From Mucilaginibacter gossypii (GTDB lineage Bacteria > Bacteroidota > Bacteroidia > Sphingobacteriales > Sphingobacteriaceae), in contig NZ_FNCG01000008.1 of the NCBI RefSeq assembly GCF_900100945.1, positions 124,001 to 188,000 on the forward strand: a DNA stretch of 64,000 nt. The letters run 5' to 3'. The first letter of the stretch is position 1. Each line of letters begins with the position of its first letter. A model generated the notes under the pieces. That model saw only the letters and a program-made list of their open reading frames with translations, searched no databases and had not been told where the DNA came from. Made by a program: the position numbers and the translations under genes. Of this stretch, positions 34,624-43,700 are shown one piece after another.

Positions 34624-36024
34624 ATGGGAACTTTTACTTTAAAATACAGGGCAATAATATATGGCTGCATGATTGCATATATTCTGACAGGCTGCAAAAA
34701 GCAGGATGATTTTTTAAATACCAAACCCAATCAGGCGCTTGAAACACCAACTACTTTAGCAGACTTAAGCAATCTTCTCAATAATGAGAATGTATTTAAT
34801 CGGAACTGCGACCCTGCAATTAGTGAGATTGCATCGGATGATGTTTATATTCAGGACTCGGCATTTGGAAGTTTGTCACTTTCCATTGAAAGGAATGCTT
34901 ATGTGTGGGCAAAAAATATGTATGATGCCACTTCTACCCAGGTCGCTGACTGGAATAACCCTTACAAAATGGTTTATTATGCAAACACCGTCCTGGATGC
35001 TTTACCCGGTATAGGAACAACAGTGGGAAACCAGGATCAGTATAACCAGATTAAGGGTGCCGCATTATTTTACCGCTCATTTGCATTCTACAATCTGGTA
35101 CAAACCTTTGCCATGCCCTATGATGCAACCAATTCAGGCAACCAGCCTGGCATACCATTGCGGCTGACATCAGATATTAATTTAAGACCTCAAAGAGCCA
35201 GCGAGGCTGATTGCTATAATCAGATCATTTCGGATTTAAAAGAAGCCATTAACTTACTCCCGGTAATCCCGGTATATAAAACACAGCCTTCTCAGCCAGC
35301 GGCAAATGCCTTTTTAGCACGGGTATATTTGGCAATAGGAAATTATCCATCAGCCCTTCAATATGCAAATGCTTGTCTTGATAAGTTTAATACCCTTTCT
35401 GACTATAATGCACTGACTTCTACACCGACAAGTGTAAGTAATAACTTCATATCTGAGGATATTTACCATAGCACTATGGTTAATTATTCAACGATAACAA
35501 ACCGCAGATATGCCTATATAGATTCAGCGCTTTACAGTTTCTATTCCTCTAACGATCTCCGTAAAACCAAATTTTTTACCATTCTGGATGGATTGCCGCA
35601 ATACCCCCGCTTTGTAGGGTCTTATGATTTTAAAACCAATAAATACAGCGGCCTTGCTGTAGATGAGGTTTACCTGATTAAAGCCGAATGTTTGGTCAGG
35701 TCGGGCGATATCAGCAACGGTATGACAGCCCTTAACACACTTTTAATCAAAAGATGGAAAACAGGAACATTCGTACCCTTAACTGCCTCCAGCCAGAGTG
35801 ATGCCCTTAAACTGGTTTTACTTGAACGTCGAAAGGAATTATTGTGGCGGGGTATCCGGTGGACTGATTTAAGACGACTTAATAAGGAAAGTGGATCGGG
35901 TATTTCTATAAACAGGTTAGTTAACGGTACCTCTTATAGTCTGGCACCTAACGATGTAAAATATGCTTTTCCTATACCTGATATTGAAATTCAACTTGGC
36001 GGATTAACACAAAACCCAAGATAA
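34624..36024 (+). CDS. susD: SusD/RagB-family outer membrane lipoprotein
   Basis: A 466-residue SusD-type protein with a lipoprotein signal (IAYILTGCKKQDDFLNTKP, Cys after TG). RagB features follow: AALFYRSFAFYNLVQTF, the TPR-like middle and the C-terminal ERRKELLWRGIRWTDLRRLN. It starts 3 bases after susC, so the pair is co-translated. It forms the lid over the SusC barrel at the cell surface. The bound ligand cannot be read from the sequence. Confidence 0.95.
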   Translation: MGTFTLKYRAIIYGCMIAYILTGCKKQDDFLNTKPNQALETPTTLADLSNLLNNENVFNRNCDPAISEIASDDVYIQDSAFGSLSLSIERNAYVWAKNMYDATSTQVADWNNPYKMVYYANTVLDALPGIGTTVGNQDQYNQIKGAALFYRSFAFYNLVQTFAMPYDATNSGNQPGIPLRLTSDINLRPQRASEADCYNQIISDLKEAINLLPVIPVYKTQPSQPAANAFLARVYLAIGNYPSALQYANACLDKFNTLSDYNALTSTPTSVSNNFISEDIYHSTMVNYSTITNRRYAYIDSALYSFYSSNDLRKTKFFTILDGLPQYPRFVGSYDFKTNKYSGLAVDEVYLIKAECLVRSGDISNGMTALNTLLIKRWKTGTFVPLTASSQSDALKLVLLERRKELLWRGIRWTDLRRLNKESGSGISINRLVNGTSYSLAPNDVKYAFPIPDIEIQLGGLTQNPR

Positions 36025-36056
36025 TTCTCCCAATTATATACGCCTTTAAATAAAAG

Positions 36057-37484
36057 TTGATGAAAAAACTATTGTTTTTAATGCTATACGGCTTAATAAG
36101 CCAGTATGGTATTGCCCAGCAAGCTAACATTTCGGGAACATTCTCCCATCTGACAGATCAGGACTCAGTACAGCTAATTATATATAAGTATGGTAAATTC
36201 CCTGTTTCGATACCGGAATTTAAAACACTTTATTCTGTTAAGGTATCTAATCATAAATTTCATTTTACGATACTAGTAACGGGTAAACGCCCGTATGAGT
36301 ACAGTTTACAAATACCCAGGCAAAGACTTCTTATCAATTTGGAAAACCTTATTGTTGAAAAAGGAGACGATATACAAATCACCGGAAATGACTTTGTTAT
36401 TAAAGAATTTAAAGGCAGAGGATCAGAAAAACTTAATGTAATAAGAAATCTAAATGCCTTAGACACAGCAACACAAAAACAAACATTTTCAACAACTTAT
36501 ACAGACTTGCAAAATGTAATTGTCGCTGGAAATAAGCATACAATAACTGCTGACAAGTATTTGAAATCACAAAAGAAGCATTTGAGTAATATGGTTTACC
36601 AAATGCTCCGTTTTAGAATAGATTATCAAATGACAGGTGTATATTATTCTTTGGTGTATATGAATGCCAGGGACTCAATTAGAAATGCACTTACACATTT
36701 CTGGCTACCGGAAAGGCACAAATATCGGTTCCTGCAGCCTTTTACAACAGGGGAATATTCTACAGAATTTACTTTAAGTACAATAAATGATTTTGCTATA
36801 AATGAAATAGTAAAGAATAACGATTATTCCACGTTGTTTTACCGGAGAGGTCTGAAGAAAATATATACGCATTTAAAGGCCAATTATACAGGCGATATAA
36901 GGGAGAAATTGATTACTTATACAATATTGTCCGCGTCCGGATCAAACGACCTCAAGGAATGTTATGAAGATGCACTAAAATATGTCAAAAACGCAGAATT
37001 TAAAACAGCGCTCATAAACCATTGCCAGGTTATTCCGGGGAGTCCTGCTTATGATTTTAATTTACCTGATACCAATCTGATAGTTCACCATTTATCAGAT
37101 TATAAAGGTAAGGTGGTGGTATTGGATTTTTGGTTCACCGGTTGTGGAAATTGCCGGAAACTTACACCAATACTCAGAAATATTGAAGACCATTATAAAA
37201 ACAATGATGACGTAATTTTCATAAGTATCAGTTCTGATAAAGAGTTAAAGAATTGGAAAGCTGGTATTAAAAGTGGGTTTTACACGACATCACCGGAAGA
37301 AATTAATCTATTCACTGCCGGAAAAGGCAGATATGATCCTTTCTATCAAAAATCCAATATCCAGGCAGCGCCAACCCTCAGAATTATTGATAAGTACGGT
37401 AACTGGTGTGAAAATCCAGTGAAATACGGATCAGATAACGGGGAGGATCTAATCACAAGGATTAATCAAGCATTAAACAAATAA
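36057..37484 (+). CDS. TlpA-like periplasmic thioredoxin-fold protein
   Basis: A 475-residue exported protein: signal peptide (LLFLMLYGLISQYGIAQ), a long N-terminal region of the DUF4369-like or unassigned kind, and a C-terminal thioredoxin domain with VVVLDFWFTGCGNCRKLTP (CGNC redox pair) and a late cis-Pro segment QAAPTLRIID. It is the third gene after susC-susD (32-base gap). Such proteins reduce or isomerise disulfides in the periplasm. Together with MauE and the Cys-containing peptide on the opposite strand this suggests redox handling of an exported product. Confidence 0.85.
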   Translation: MMKKLLFLMLYGLISQYGIAQQANISGTFSHLTDQDSVQLIIYKYGKFPVSIPEFKTLYSVKVSNHKFHFTILVTGKRPYEYSLQIPRQRLLINLENLIVEKGDDIQITGNDFVIKEFKGRGSEKLNVIRNLNALDTATQKQTFSTTYTDLQNVIVAGNKHTITADKYLKSQKKHLSNMVYQMLRFRIDYQMTGVYYSLVYMNARDSIRNALTHFWLPERHKYRFLQPFTTGEYSTEFTLSTINDFAINEIVKNNDYSTLFYRRGLKKIYTHLKANYTGDIREKLITYTILSASGSNDLKECYEDALKYVKNAEFKTALINHCQVIPGSPAYDFNLPDTNLIVHHLSDYKGKVVVLDFWFTGCGNCRKLTPILRNIEDHYKNNDDVIFISISSDKELKNWKAGIKSGFYTTSPEEINLFTAGKGRYDPFYQKSNIQAAPTLRIIDKYGNWCENPVKYGSDNGEDLITRINQALNK

Positions 37485-37496
37485 GGGATTAAATTA

Positions 37497-37536
37497 GCCA
37501 CTACCAATCTATAAAACTGGTAGTGGCCTCTTTTTT
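37497..37536 (+). terminator. Intrinsic terminator after tlpA
   Basis: A 10-bp stem GCCACTACCA/TGGTAGTGGC with loop ATCTATAAAAC is followed by CTCTTTTTT. It ends the susC-susD-tlpA transcript and touches the stop codon of the opposing small gene. Confidence 0.75.
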
Positions 37537-37813
37537 AAAACGGCTGGTACAGGGTGCCATTGGAAGAATGCCCGCTTGGCACCACATTGTCTGTGGGGGC
37601 GGTATTCGTAACAATTGAACAAATTCCATTGCTTGTAGATTGGCAGGCTAAGGAATTCGGATCTGGCTGATTGGTTTGCCAATGAAAACCAGTAGGCGTT
37701 TTCACTGCATAATAGGTAGCCGCATTTTTCTTAGCCGCAGGGCTGAACGCAAATGCAACTCCAACGCTGCTCATAGCAGCTACGGCCATAATGGCCATTT
37801 TTAGTTTTTTCAT
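37535..37813 (-). CDS. Small exported Ser/Thr-rich peptide, candidate LanKC substrate
   Basis: A 92-residue protein of the DUF6520-like kind. It has a Sec-type leader (KMAIMAVAAMSSVGVAFAF), then a region of about 65 residues. The C-terminal part has two Cys (LACQSTSNGIC) and many Ser and Thr, with the ending GTLYQPF. It is the last gene of the leftward operon after LanKC and MauE-like genes. Cys plus Ser/Thr are what a lanthipeptide synthetase needs, but a Sec leader is not typical of class III precursors. Substrate status is a guess from position and composition. Confidence 0.6.
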   Translation of the reverse strand: MKKLKMAIMAVAAMSSVGVAFAFSPAAKKNAATYYAVKTPTGFHWQTNQPDPNSLACQSTSNGICSIVTNTAPTDNVVPSGHSSNGTLYQPF

Positions 37814-37859
37814 GGATGTAAAAATTAATTCATTACCGGTTTTACCAACAGGACCAGTT

Positions 37860-38354
37860 TTAACCTGATTTCGCGCGTGAAATATTTTTATGATCGTTTT
37901 CGATTTTTAATTTCTGAATATTGTTGTTTTCAGGAGCCTTGTTTAATAGTAAACCAATTATACCGACTGCAACGAAAAACAGGTTGAATATCAGATGCTG
38001 TTCCCAGGTAAAGGATTTGAATATCCCTCCGCACGAACAGGGTACTCTCGGAAAAAAATTAAACATGATCGCTACGATATAAATGGCAAAGGCGGCCATT
38101 AAAACCTCGGTTATTAGCAAACCCATCCTTCTTGTTTTTGGCCACGCTACCATGAAAGCGGTTATTATTTCAATCGGTGGAAGAATGATAACGAGTATAT
38201 CAATTAACCAGGTTGGAAAAGGTTGTTTATGCATATCCCTTTTAAAACCGACAAAGTCAAAATATTTGCTGGAACTCGCATACAGCCACATCATTACAAT
38301 GAGAAGTATGGCTATAAACAGTACCAATTCCTTTATCATTTTTTTAACTATCAT
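37860..38354 (-). CDS. MauE/DoxX-like membrane protein
   Basis: A 164-residue integral membrane protein with four predicted helices (LVLFIAILLIVMMWLY, WLIDILVIILPPIEIITAF, LLITEVLMAAFAIYIVAIM and a last one near residue 130). The CSCGG motif follows FFPRVP, as in MauE-type proteins linked to thiol-disulfide chemistry. Its start overlaps the LanKC stop by 4 bases, so the two are coupled. It may supply redox power for disulfides or thioethers in the small exported peptide. Confidence 0.8.
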   Translation of the reverse strand: MIVKKMIKELVLFIAILLIVMMWLYASSSKYFDFVGFKRDMHKQPFPTWLIDILVIILPPIEIITAFMVAWPKTRRMGLLITEVLMAAFAIYIVAIMFNFFPRVPCSCGGIFKSFTWEQHLIFNLFFVAVGIIGLLLNKAPENNNIQKLKIENDHKNISRAKSG

Positions 38355-40981
38355 ATTTGAAATAAATGGAATCCGATTTTATCCGGATGATTATACCTAA
38401 GCAGAAAATGAACAATACCGCTATTCCCAACCATAAAATCAGCTGTGGGTACCGTATCGCTTCCATCCAGCCAATACAAAGTGCTTCCATTATACCCTGA
38501 ATGGGATATTATATTCACAATATGCGATGCCCTTGCATACCATTCAGGCTCTTTAAAAACCCGATACGCTTCCAGGTAAACTTCACCTAAGCCCGATAGT
38601 CCATTTGCCTGGCTCAGATAATTACTGGATATAAATTTTGGATGACTAAGAAGTGCAGATGTCGCGGCGGCTTTGTATTCGGGTAATTCCAAAAGTTCAA
38701 ATGCTTTAATGAAAAGGAAGGCAATTCCGGTAAAACCATATTCCAACCAGGGATCAACCCCACCGTTTTCTGAATTGACCTTCCAAACATAACAGCCATC
38801 AACCTCCAGACGTTGCTTTAGTAACCAGTTTAATGATTTTTTAGCGGCAATCCTGCTTTGCTCACTGTAAAATTTCGTCCCATAGACTAACAGAAAATAT
38901 GTAATGCCTGCAATGCCATGAAAAAGACCAGTAAGTTTAACTCCTTTAGCTGCTCCCGAATCTTGTTTTATTGACCAGGAACCATCACGGTTCTGGGAAC
39001 AAATTAGCTTTTCAGCTATTTCACTTGTTTTTGAAGCTAAGTTTGGAAATTCCAGCAGCTCGGCACACGTCATCATTGCCAATCCCTGTCCAGCAATTCC
39101 GTTGGCTACATTTAGTTGACCGGTATTTAAACTGAGCAAACGGGCAATCAGATCAATATAATTTATGCCCATTTCTAATTGTCCGTATTTAATTAGAGTA
39201 GAAAGAACTACACAAAAACCGGCCGCGCCGTTATTTAGCCCAGGGTCACAATTATTTGAATGTGCTTCAAAGAAACTTTTCACCTCATTAAAGTTCAAAT
39301 AAAAAGTATCTCTGTTTTCGTTGAGGTCACGGCCAAAATAATCAGCAATTGCAAAAAGATAAGTGATACCTGAAGCACCTTTAAAGAATCCCGGATAATA
39401 GGATAAGCTTTTAGATTCATTAGCAAAAAGGAGATTTTCGGATACTGTTTTAGAATGCCATTTTCCCTCTTTATTGGCTAAGGGCCATTGCCAAAATGAT
39501 CTTAGTGCTGTATCAATCATGGTTTTTAATGCTGGAAAATCATTTGTTATGATAACTTCCTTTAGCCCAGGTTTGGCCCCGGTTAGAAGTACTGAATAAA
39601 ATACTTCAAGGGCATGTTTAATTGAATCCAAATTTGGTCTTTGGCCAGGATCATGGCTGAGACTTGAGCAAATTAAGATGGCGATCCTTTGATTTCTTAT
39701 TAAGTAGTTTAAGTCGGCGTAAAGGTTGTCCGTATTATATAAACTAAGCTTTGTAGGGGAAATACCTGTAAGCGCCTTTATCAATAAACCACCAATACCA
39801 AAGAAATCATCTTCAATCACCGGCATTTTCATCCCGGTTTGTGCCGGTGACATATAACCGGGTGTACCCAGGGTAAAAAAAGGGTCAGGGTGATTAGTCT
39901 GATAATTATAACACAGTTCAATATCAATCGCCACCACCCGGTTATCTTTGGTTATCATAAAATTTACCGGACTTAAATCTCTGTGAATAAATCCACAGGT
40001 GTGTAAACCCTGGATAAGGCCCACTACTTTTAAAAGCAAATTGATAATTGCCGTTTGATTCTCCTTTTCAAGTGCGAACCAAACTTTACCCTTCTGAAGA
40101 ATATTTAAAATATCATTTAAGGAATTTCCATCAATAAATTCCATTATCAAATAGGCATCATTCCCGGATTCAAAAAAGTCTATTGGATGCGGTAATGAAA
40201 TCAATCCCTCAAGTTCTGACTGAACCTCATATTGCCATTGTAACCTGTCTTTTATGGTTCGGCCGGCATCATCATAACATTGATTAAATTTCCCCTGCTT
40301 AATTAGGCACCAATGGATATTACTCCATTTCGAGATGTTTAATCCCTTGTAAACATTTCCTTTGACATCACCTTTGAGTGTTTCAAGAATGAGATACTTT
40401 CTATTCAGCAGTTTTCTAATTTTAGCTTTCGGCTCCCTGCAAATTGCCTGGAATGGCCATGTTCTATCTTCCTTATTTTTATTGGAAATAAAATCAGTTT
40501 GGTTATCATATCCGGAATAGACACAGCTACCCAAGTGCCTGGCAGCAGGTATATCCGGGCCGTTGAATATTTTTGTTGTACATAAAAGGCGTTCAGCAGC
40601 AGCAAGAGCCTTTATCCTGCTGCCCGGATAAATGGTGATGATTTTACCAATAAGGTCGTAACCTAATCCGCCCTGCAATAAAAGATCATGAACATTGCTG
40701 GATTCTGGTATTGTAAATGAAATACCTGGGCTTTCAAGTATGGGAAAAATAGCTTCCAGCATTTCGGCAATTTGCTGTTTAACCACAGTAATATAGATCA
40801 CCCACCTGGTTTGTCCGGAATTTTCTCCTGCCTGTAAATATGGGCCGTTGTGACTATATAATATATCATATCGGTTTAGAAGCGTTTCATAATTATGATA
40901 ATGGAAATTAATATGCTCTATCCCATTTTGATTATTATCATTTTGAACAAGGTCAGTTTGTATATTTCTTGGAGCTTCCAT
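38351..40981 (-). CDS. Class III/IV-like lanthipeptide synthetase (LanKC)
   Basis: An 876-residue three-part protein. Residues 55-160 match the N-terminal lyase-like part of LanKC enzymes (RWVIYITVVKQQIAEML, GYDLIGKIITIYPGS). Residues 195-460 are a Ser/Thr-kinase fold with HRDLSPVNF (D335) and AIDIELCYN (D353 in the DFG position). Residues 510-876 are a LanC-like cyclase with LFHGIAGI and YGFTGIAFLF. The usual zinc ligands are mostly absent: the CHG motif has Phe before His, and no Cys is in NGIAGQG. This fits zinc-free class III cyclases. It would phosphorylate, eliminate and cyclise Ser/Thr and Cys of a precursor, perhaps the 92-residue peptide downstream. Confidence 0.8.
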   Translation of the reverse strand: MEAPRNIQTDLVQNDNNQNGIEHINFHYHNYETLLNRYDILYSHNGPYLQAGENSGQTRWVIYITVVKQQIAEMLEAIFPILESPGISFTIPESSNVHDLLLQGGLGYDLIGKIITIYPGSRIKALAAAERLLCTTKIFNGPDIPAARHLGSCVYSGYDNQTDFISNKNKEDRTWPFQAICREPKAKIRKLLNRKYLILETLKGDVKGNVYKGLNISKWSNIHWCLIKQGKFNQCYDDAGRTIKDRLQWQYEVQSELEGLISLPHPIDFFESGNDAYLIMEFIDGNSLNDILNILQKGKVWFALEKENQTAIINLLLKVVGLIQGLHTCGFIHRDLSPVNFMITKDNRVVAIDIELCYNYQTNHPDPFFTLGTPGYMSPAQTGMKMPVIEDDFFGIGGLLIKALTGISPTKLSLYNTDNLYADLNYLIRNQRIAILICSSLSHDPGQRPNLDSIKHALEVFYSVLLTGAKPGLKEVIITNDFPALKTMIDTALRSFWQWPLANKEGKWHSKTVSENLLFANESKSLSYYPGFFKGASGITYLFAIADYFGRDLNENRDTFYLNFNEVKSFFEAHSNNCDPGLNNGAAGFCVVLSTLIKYGQLEMGINYIDLIARLLSLNTGQLNVANGIAGQGLAMMTCAELLEFPNLASKTSEIAEKLICSQNRDGSWSIKQDSGAAKGVKLTGLFHGIAGITYFLLVYGTKFYSEQSRIAAKKSLNWLLKQRLEVDGCYVWKVNSENGGVDPWLEYGFTGIAFLFIKAFELLELPEYKAAATSALLSHPKFISSNYLSQANGLSGLGEVYLEAYRVFKEPEWYARASHIVNIISHSGYNGSTLYWLDGSDTVPTADFMVGNSGIVHFLLRYNHPDKIGFHLFQI

Positions 40982-41050
40982 ACCTGCACATTAATTATAG
41001 GTTAAAGCTAATAGTGTCCAACTGTATTATCTGTTGATTTACCTCACAGA

Positions 41051-41086
41051 AATTCTCGGTTTACAACACATTAATTTTCGGTTTAC
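41051..41086 (-). promoter_or_regulatory. Two direct repeats upstream of LanKC
   Basis: AATTCTCGGTTTAC (41051-41064) and AATTTTCGGTTTAC (41073-41086) match at 13 of 14 bases and are 22 bases apart, about two helical turns. They lie 70-105 bases upstream of the LanKC start, a plausible activator site. The rest of 40982-41307 is AT-rich and empty. Confidence 0.45.
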
Positions 41087-41307
41087 CGTAAGTATTCAGG
41101 AGAAGTATTTCATCAAAGATTGTGATGTAACAGAGTTTCGATATATGCCAAATTTAAGTCGGCCTTATTTAAGAGAAATTTCAATGAAAAAACAAATAGC
41201 CTAAAATTAAGGGGATAATATATTAAATTATGTGTTTTACCGTACAAAAGAAAATGAAGTACCGTATAAAATTAGGTGAAGAATTCGAGTGGATTTTGTG
41301 AAGTTCT

Positions 41308-41904
41308 TCAGTATGGTAAACCTTTATAAAGGCGGCTGAAAGTCTCCCTTGTTACATTAAGGTAAGATGCGATCAAAGATTGCGGTATCCGTTTTAAGAC
41401 ATAATCCTCGTGTTCACACATAAAATCATAACGTTCTTTTGCTTTTGGAAACCGGAGAAGTTTTTCCCTGTATTGTCCTTCGTTTATACTTTCTGCAAAT
41501 AAAAGGAAGAAGAATTCCATCAGTTCAGGATACAATTTTAATACTCTTTGGATGTTGTTGATTGGAATAGCTAAAACTGTTGTTTTCGTTACGGCACTTA
41601 TATATTCATCGCTTGTGCGCTGATTAAAAATACCCTGGGGTATTATGATATCACCTTCCTGTTTAAACCAGGTGGTCATTTTTTCCGCCGGGCCGTCAAT
41701 CGCACCTCTGACATAACCACTCTGAATAAAATAAATAGCAGTTGCAAAGTTACCTGGCGAAAGAAATATCTCAAGCTGATCAAACTGGTTAACTCGTAAT
41801 CCTTCCATAAGTGCCAGCGATATTTTTTGAGGCAGAATTTTGGTACGATTAAGGCGTTGGACAAAGGCGGCAGAATCAATCATTATTACTACAGTTTTAG
41901 ACAA
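41308..41904 (-). CDS. Crp/Fnr-family regulator
   Basis: A 198-residue protein with a cyclic-nucleotide-binding-like beta-roll (FLSPGNFATAIYFIQSGYVRG, then GDIIIPQGIF) and a C-terminal winged helix (IPQSLIASYLNVTRETFSRLYKG), the Bacteroidota Crp type. It lies on the same strand as LanKC, about 330 bases upstream, and may control it. Its start is about 100 bases from the palindrome at 42005. Confidence 0.85.
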   Translation of the reverse strand: MSKTVVIMIDSAAFVQRLNRTKILPQKISLALMEGLRVNQFDQLEIFLSPGNFATAIYFIQSGYVRGAIDGPAEKMTTWFKQEGDIIIPQGIFNQRTSDEYISAVTKTTVLAIPINNIQRVLKLYPELMEFFFLLFAESINEGQYREKLLRFPKAKERYDFMCEHEDYVLKRIPQSLIASYLNVTRETFSRLYKGLPY

Positions 41905-42004
41905 ATAACCATATTCCGAAGGCTCAGGTCAAGTGGCTAAGGGTGGCAATAAAAATGTCATCATTTTAAAAAACGCAGATTTTTGTTAAATTTTACTTTA
42001 AAGC

Positions 42005-42038
42005 AAATCAATTTTCTCACCATTGAGAAAATTGATTT
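42005..42038. promoter_or_regulatory. Palindromic operator, copy 2 (15-bp arms)
   Basis: AAATCAATTTTCTCA and its exact complement flank CCAT. The inner 10 bp of each arm equals the operator at 30936-30959. It lies about 85 bases upstream of the Met at 42124 and would be inside the coding region if translation began at the earlier in-frame Met. Confidence 0.7.
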
Positions 42039-42123
42039 ATATTTGTTAAATGCAGATAGTATAACAGAGGGCGATTATTCGGAACTATATATTATAAAAT
42101 ATAAGTTTTGGCAGAACATTATT

Positions 42124-43305
42124 ATGGCCGCAGCACTGATAAAAATCAAAGGATTTGTACAAACCTACACGGGTTACAATTTTGAGAATATCACCGATCT
42201 TGAAATTGAGGAACTGAAGGTGTTCCTGGCTGAGGCTTTTCTTTCTGTGAGGTGGGAAATTGAAAGTGAATTTGATAAAGCACCAGACTTTTCAAATAAA
42301 ACCCAGTACATACATAATCTGCAATTACAATTAACACATCTTGCGGGTGGCCTAACTGGTTTTGATCAGGAAAATGATGACTCAAAGCAACTTTCCCGGG
42401 TATTTGAATGGGTGTTAAATGGCCTATTTGAGTTGTTTGAATATTTGCGTACCTATTTTAAGGCTTATTTCAATTACGAAGCTGACCTGCCAGTAAAATT
42501 TATTGAACGCGCCAAGAATACCTACTTTACTACCCCACAAGACCTTACTGATAAACTTACAGAATTAAAGGTTGATAAGGATCTCTTAAACCTGCTAAAG
42601 AATTTCAGTGAAGCTTCCAGGGATTCGGAGAAATTCACTTTACGAACCTGGCGGCAATGGGATTACCTGGTAGGTGTCGTTATAATTATTTATGCTTTTC
42701 TGGATGATCCTATTAAAGGTGATATTAATCTTGAATTATTGAAACTGCTGATCAGCCAGGAGTTTAACAGCATACAGGTTTATGCATATTTTATAAAATA
42801 TGTAGAGCGCGTCACATTAGGCGAAGCTATATTTCAGGAACAACAACAGGAATTACTTTATTTAATAAAGGTGTTCCGGCAGGTAAGGATTGATGCTGAA
42901 TTCATGTATGATTCAAAGGTTCAGTCTTTAAAAAGTTCTGTGTTAGAAAGCCTAGAAGCTGAACTGGCTTATTTGGAACAAAAGGAAAAATTACTCATTC
43001 AAAGCTTAAAAGCTACGGAACCAAATGGGCCTTCTAAGTTCTATTTTACGGTCGCGATAACTTTAGCGGAACTTATGTTTTTCTTTAGGATTATGCTGGA
43101 GGTAAAGGTGATTTTTACAAAATTCAACTCCTACTTGTATGAATTTGTATCAAATCACATCAAGACACAAAGAGCTGAAAATTTATCCAAGCAGAGTCAG
43201 CGCAATCATCTTAGTAATAAGCTGTTCCCGGATCGGACTGTTAAAAATGTTAAAGGCTGGCTGGAAAAGATGATCAATCATATCAACTTATATTACGATA
43301 TATAA
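42124..43305 (+). CDS. ICE regulator-like hypothetical protein
   Basis: About 393 residues from the Met at 42124 (MAAALIKIKGF). An earlier in-frame Met at 41983 would place the palindromic operator inside the gene, so the later start is preferred. The protein is entirely helical. The C-terminus (FFRIMLEVKVIF, then NHLSNKLFPDRTVKNVKGW) has the style of RteC-type regulators, but I cannot assign the family. It is the first gene of the ICE control region, followed by RteC after a structured gap. Confidence 0.5.
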   Translation: MAAALIKIKGFVQTYTGYNFENITDLEIEELKVFLAEAFLSVRWEIESEFDKAPDFSNKTQYIHNLQLQLTHLAGGLTGFDQENDDSKQLSRVFEWVLNGLFELFEYLRTYFKAYFNYEADLPVKFIERAKNTYFTTPQDLTDKLTELKVDKDLLNLLKNFSEASRDSEKFTLRTWRQWDYLVGVVIIIYAFLDDPIKGDINLELLKLLISQEFNSIQVYAYFIKYVERVTLGEAIFQEQQQELLYLIKVFRQVRIDAEFMYDSKVQSLKSSVLESLEAELAYLEQKEKLLIQSLKATEPNGPSKFYFTVAITLAELMFFFRIMLEVKVIFTKFNSYLYEFVSNHIKTQRAENLSKQSQRNHLSNKLFPDRTVKNVKGWLEKMINHINLYYDI

Positions 43306-43320
43306 TCAAGTTTAGAAGGT

Positions 43321-43551
43321 TTAGCTTTTTCTTTCCAACAGGTGCAGTAACCCTTTTTCATCCAGGAATCTAATGACCATATTAAACCTTACATAATCAA
43401 ACGCCTCCTGTTCCCGTAACCATTTCCAACCCTTACCGATAAATTCCTGAAGATTACTGATTCCGAGTTCCTTTAAGTTTGATTTACACTCAGCGTTTAA
43501 ATCTAACTGTTCAATTGGGGTTTGAAGGATTTTTTCTTTAGCTGTTTCCAT
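43321..43551 (-). CDS. Small RNA polymerase alpha-CTD-like protein
   Basis: A 76-residue protein whose middle reads LDLNAECKSNLKELGISNLQEFI. This is the double helix-hairpin-helix pattern of the RNA polymerase alpha C-terminal domain (LS..a.N.L...gI.tl.dL). A stand-alone alpha-CTD mimic could touch DNA or sigma and modulate transcription. It is convergent with the preceding gene and divergent from rteC, with a long inverted repeat directly upstream. Confidence 0.6.
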   Translation of the reverse strand: METAKEKILQTPIEQLDLNAECKSNLKELGISNLQEFIGKGWKWLREQEAFDYVRFNMVIRFLDEKGLLHLLERKS

Positions 43552-43580
43552 AAAAAAATAGCGTGGGTCACCAGTTTTTC

Positions 43581-43700
43581 TGTTACAAGAGGTACGGCTA
43601 AGAACCTACACACAGGGTAAACCAATGCCCACGCATAACGTGGACGATCAGTCTATTACCCCCTTGTGTTAATTTTGAATTTAGCCGATTCCTTGTAACA
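43581..43700. repeat. Long nested inverted repeat (about 120 bases)
   Basis: Paired segments from outside inward: TGTTACAAG/CTTGTAACA, CGGCTAA/TTAGCCG, ACACA/TGTGT, GGGTAA/TTACCC and a central hairpin CCACG-CATAA-CGTGG (43629-43643). It lies in the divergent gap 43552-43981 between the alpha-CTD-like gene and rteC. It could be a folded RNA leader or a recombination or protein-binding site. Confidence 0.65.

Noticed and set aside
41983..42123. Earlier start for the ICE regulator-like gene
   Set aside because: It would put a perfect palindromic operator inside the coding sequence; the Met at 42124 is preferred.
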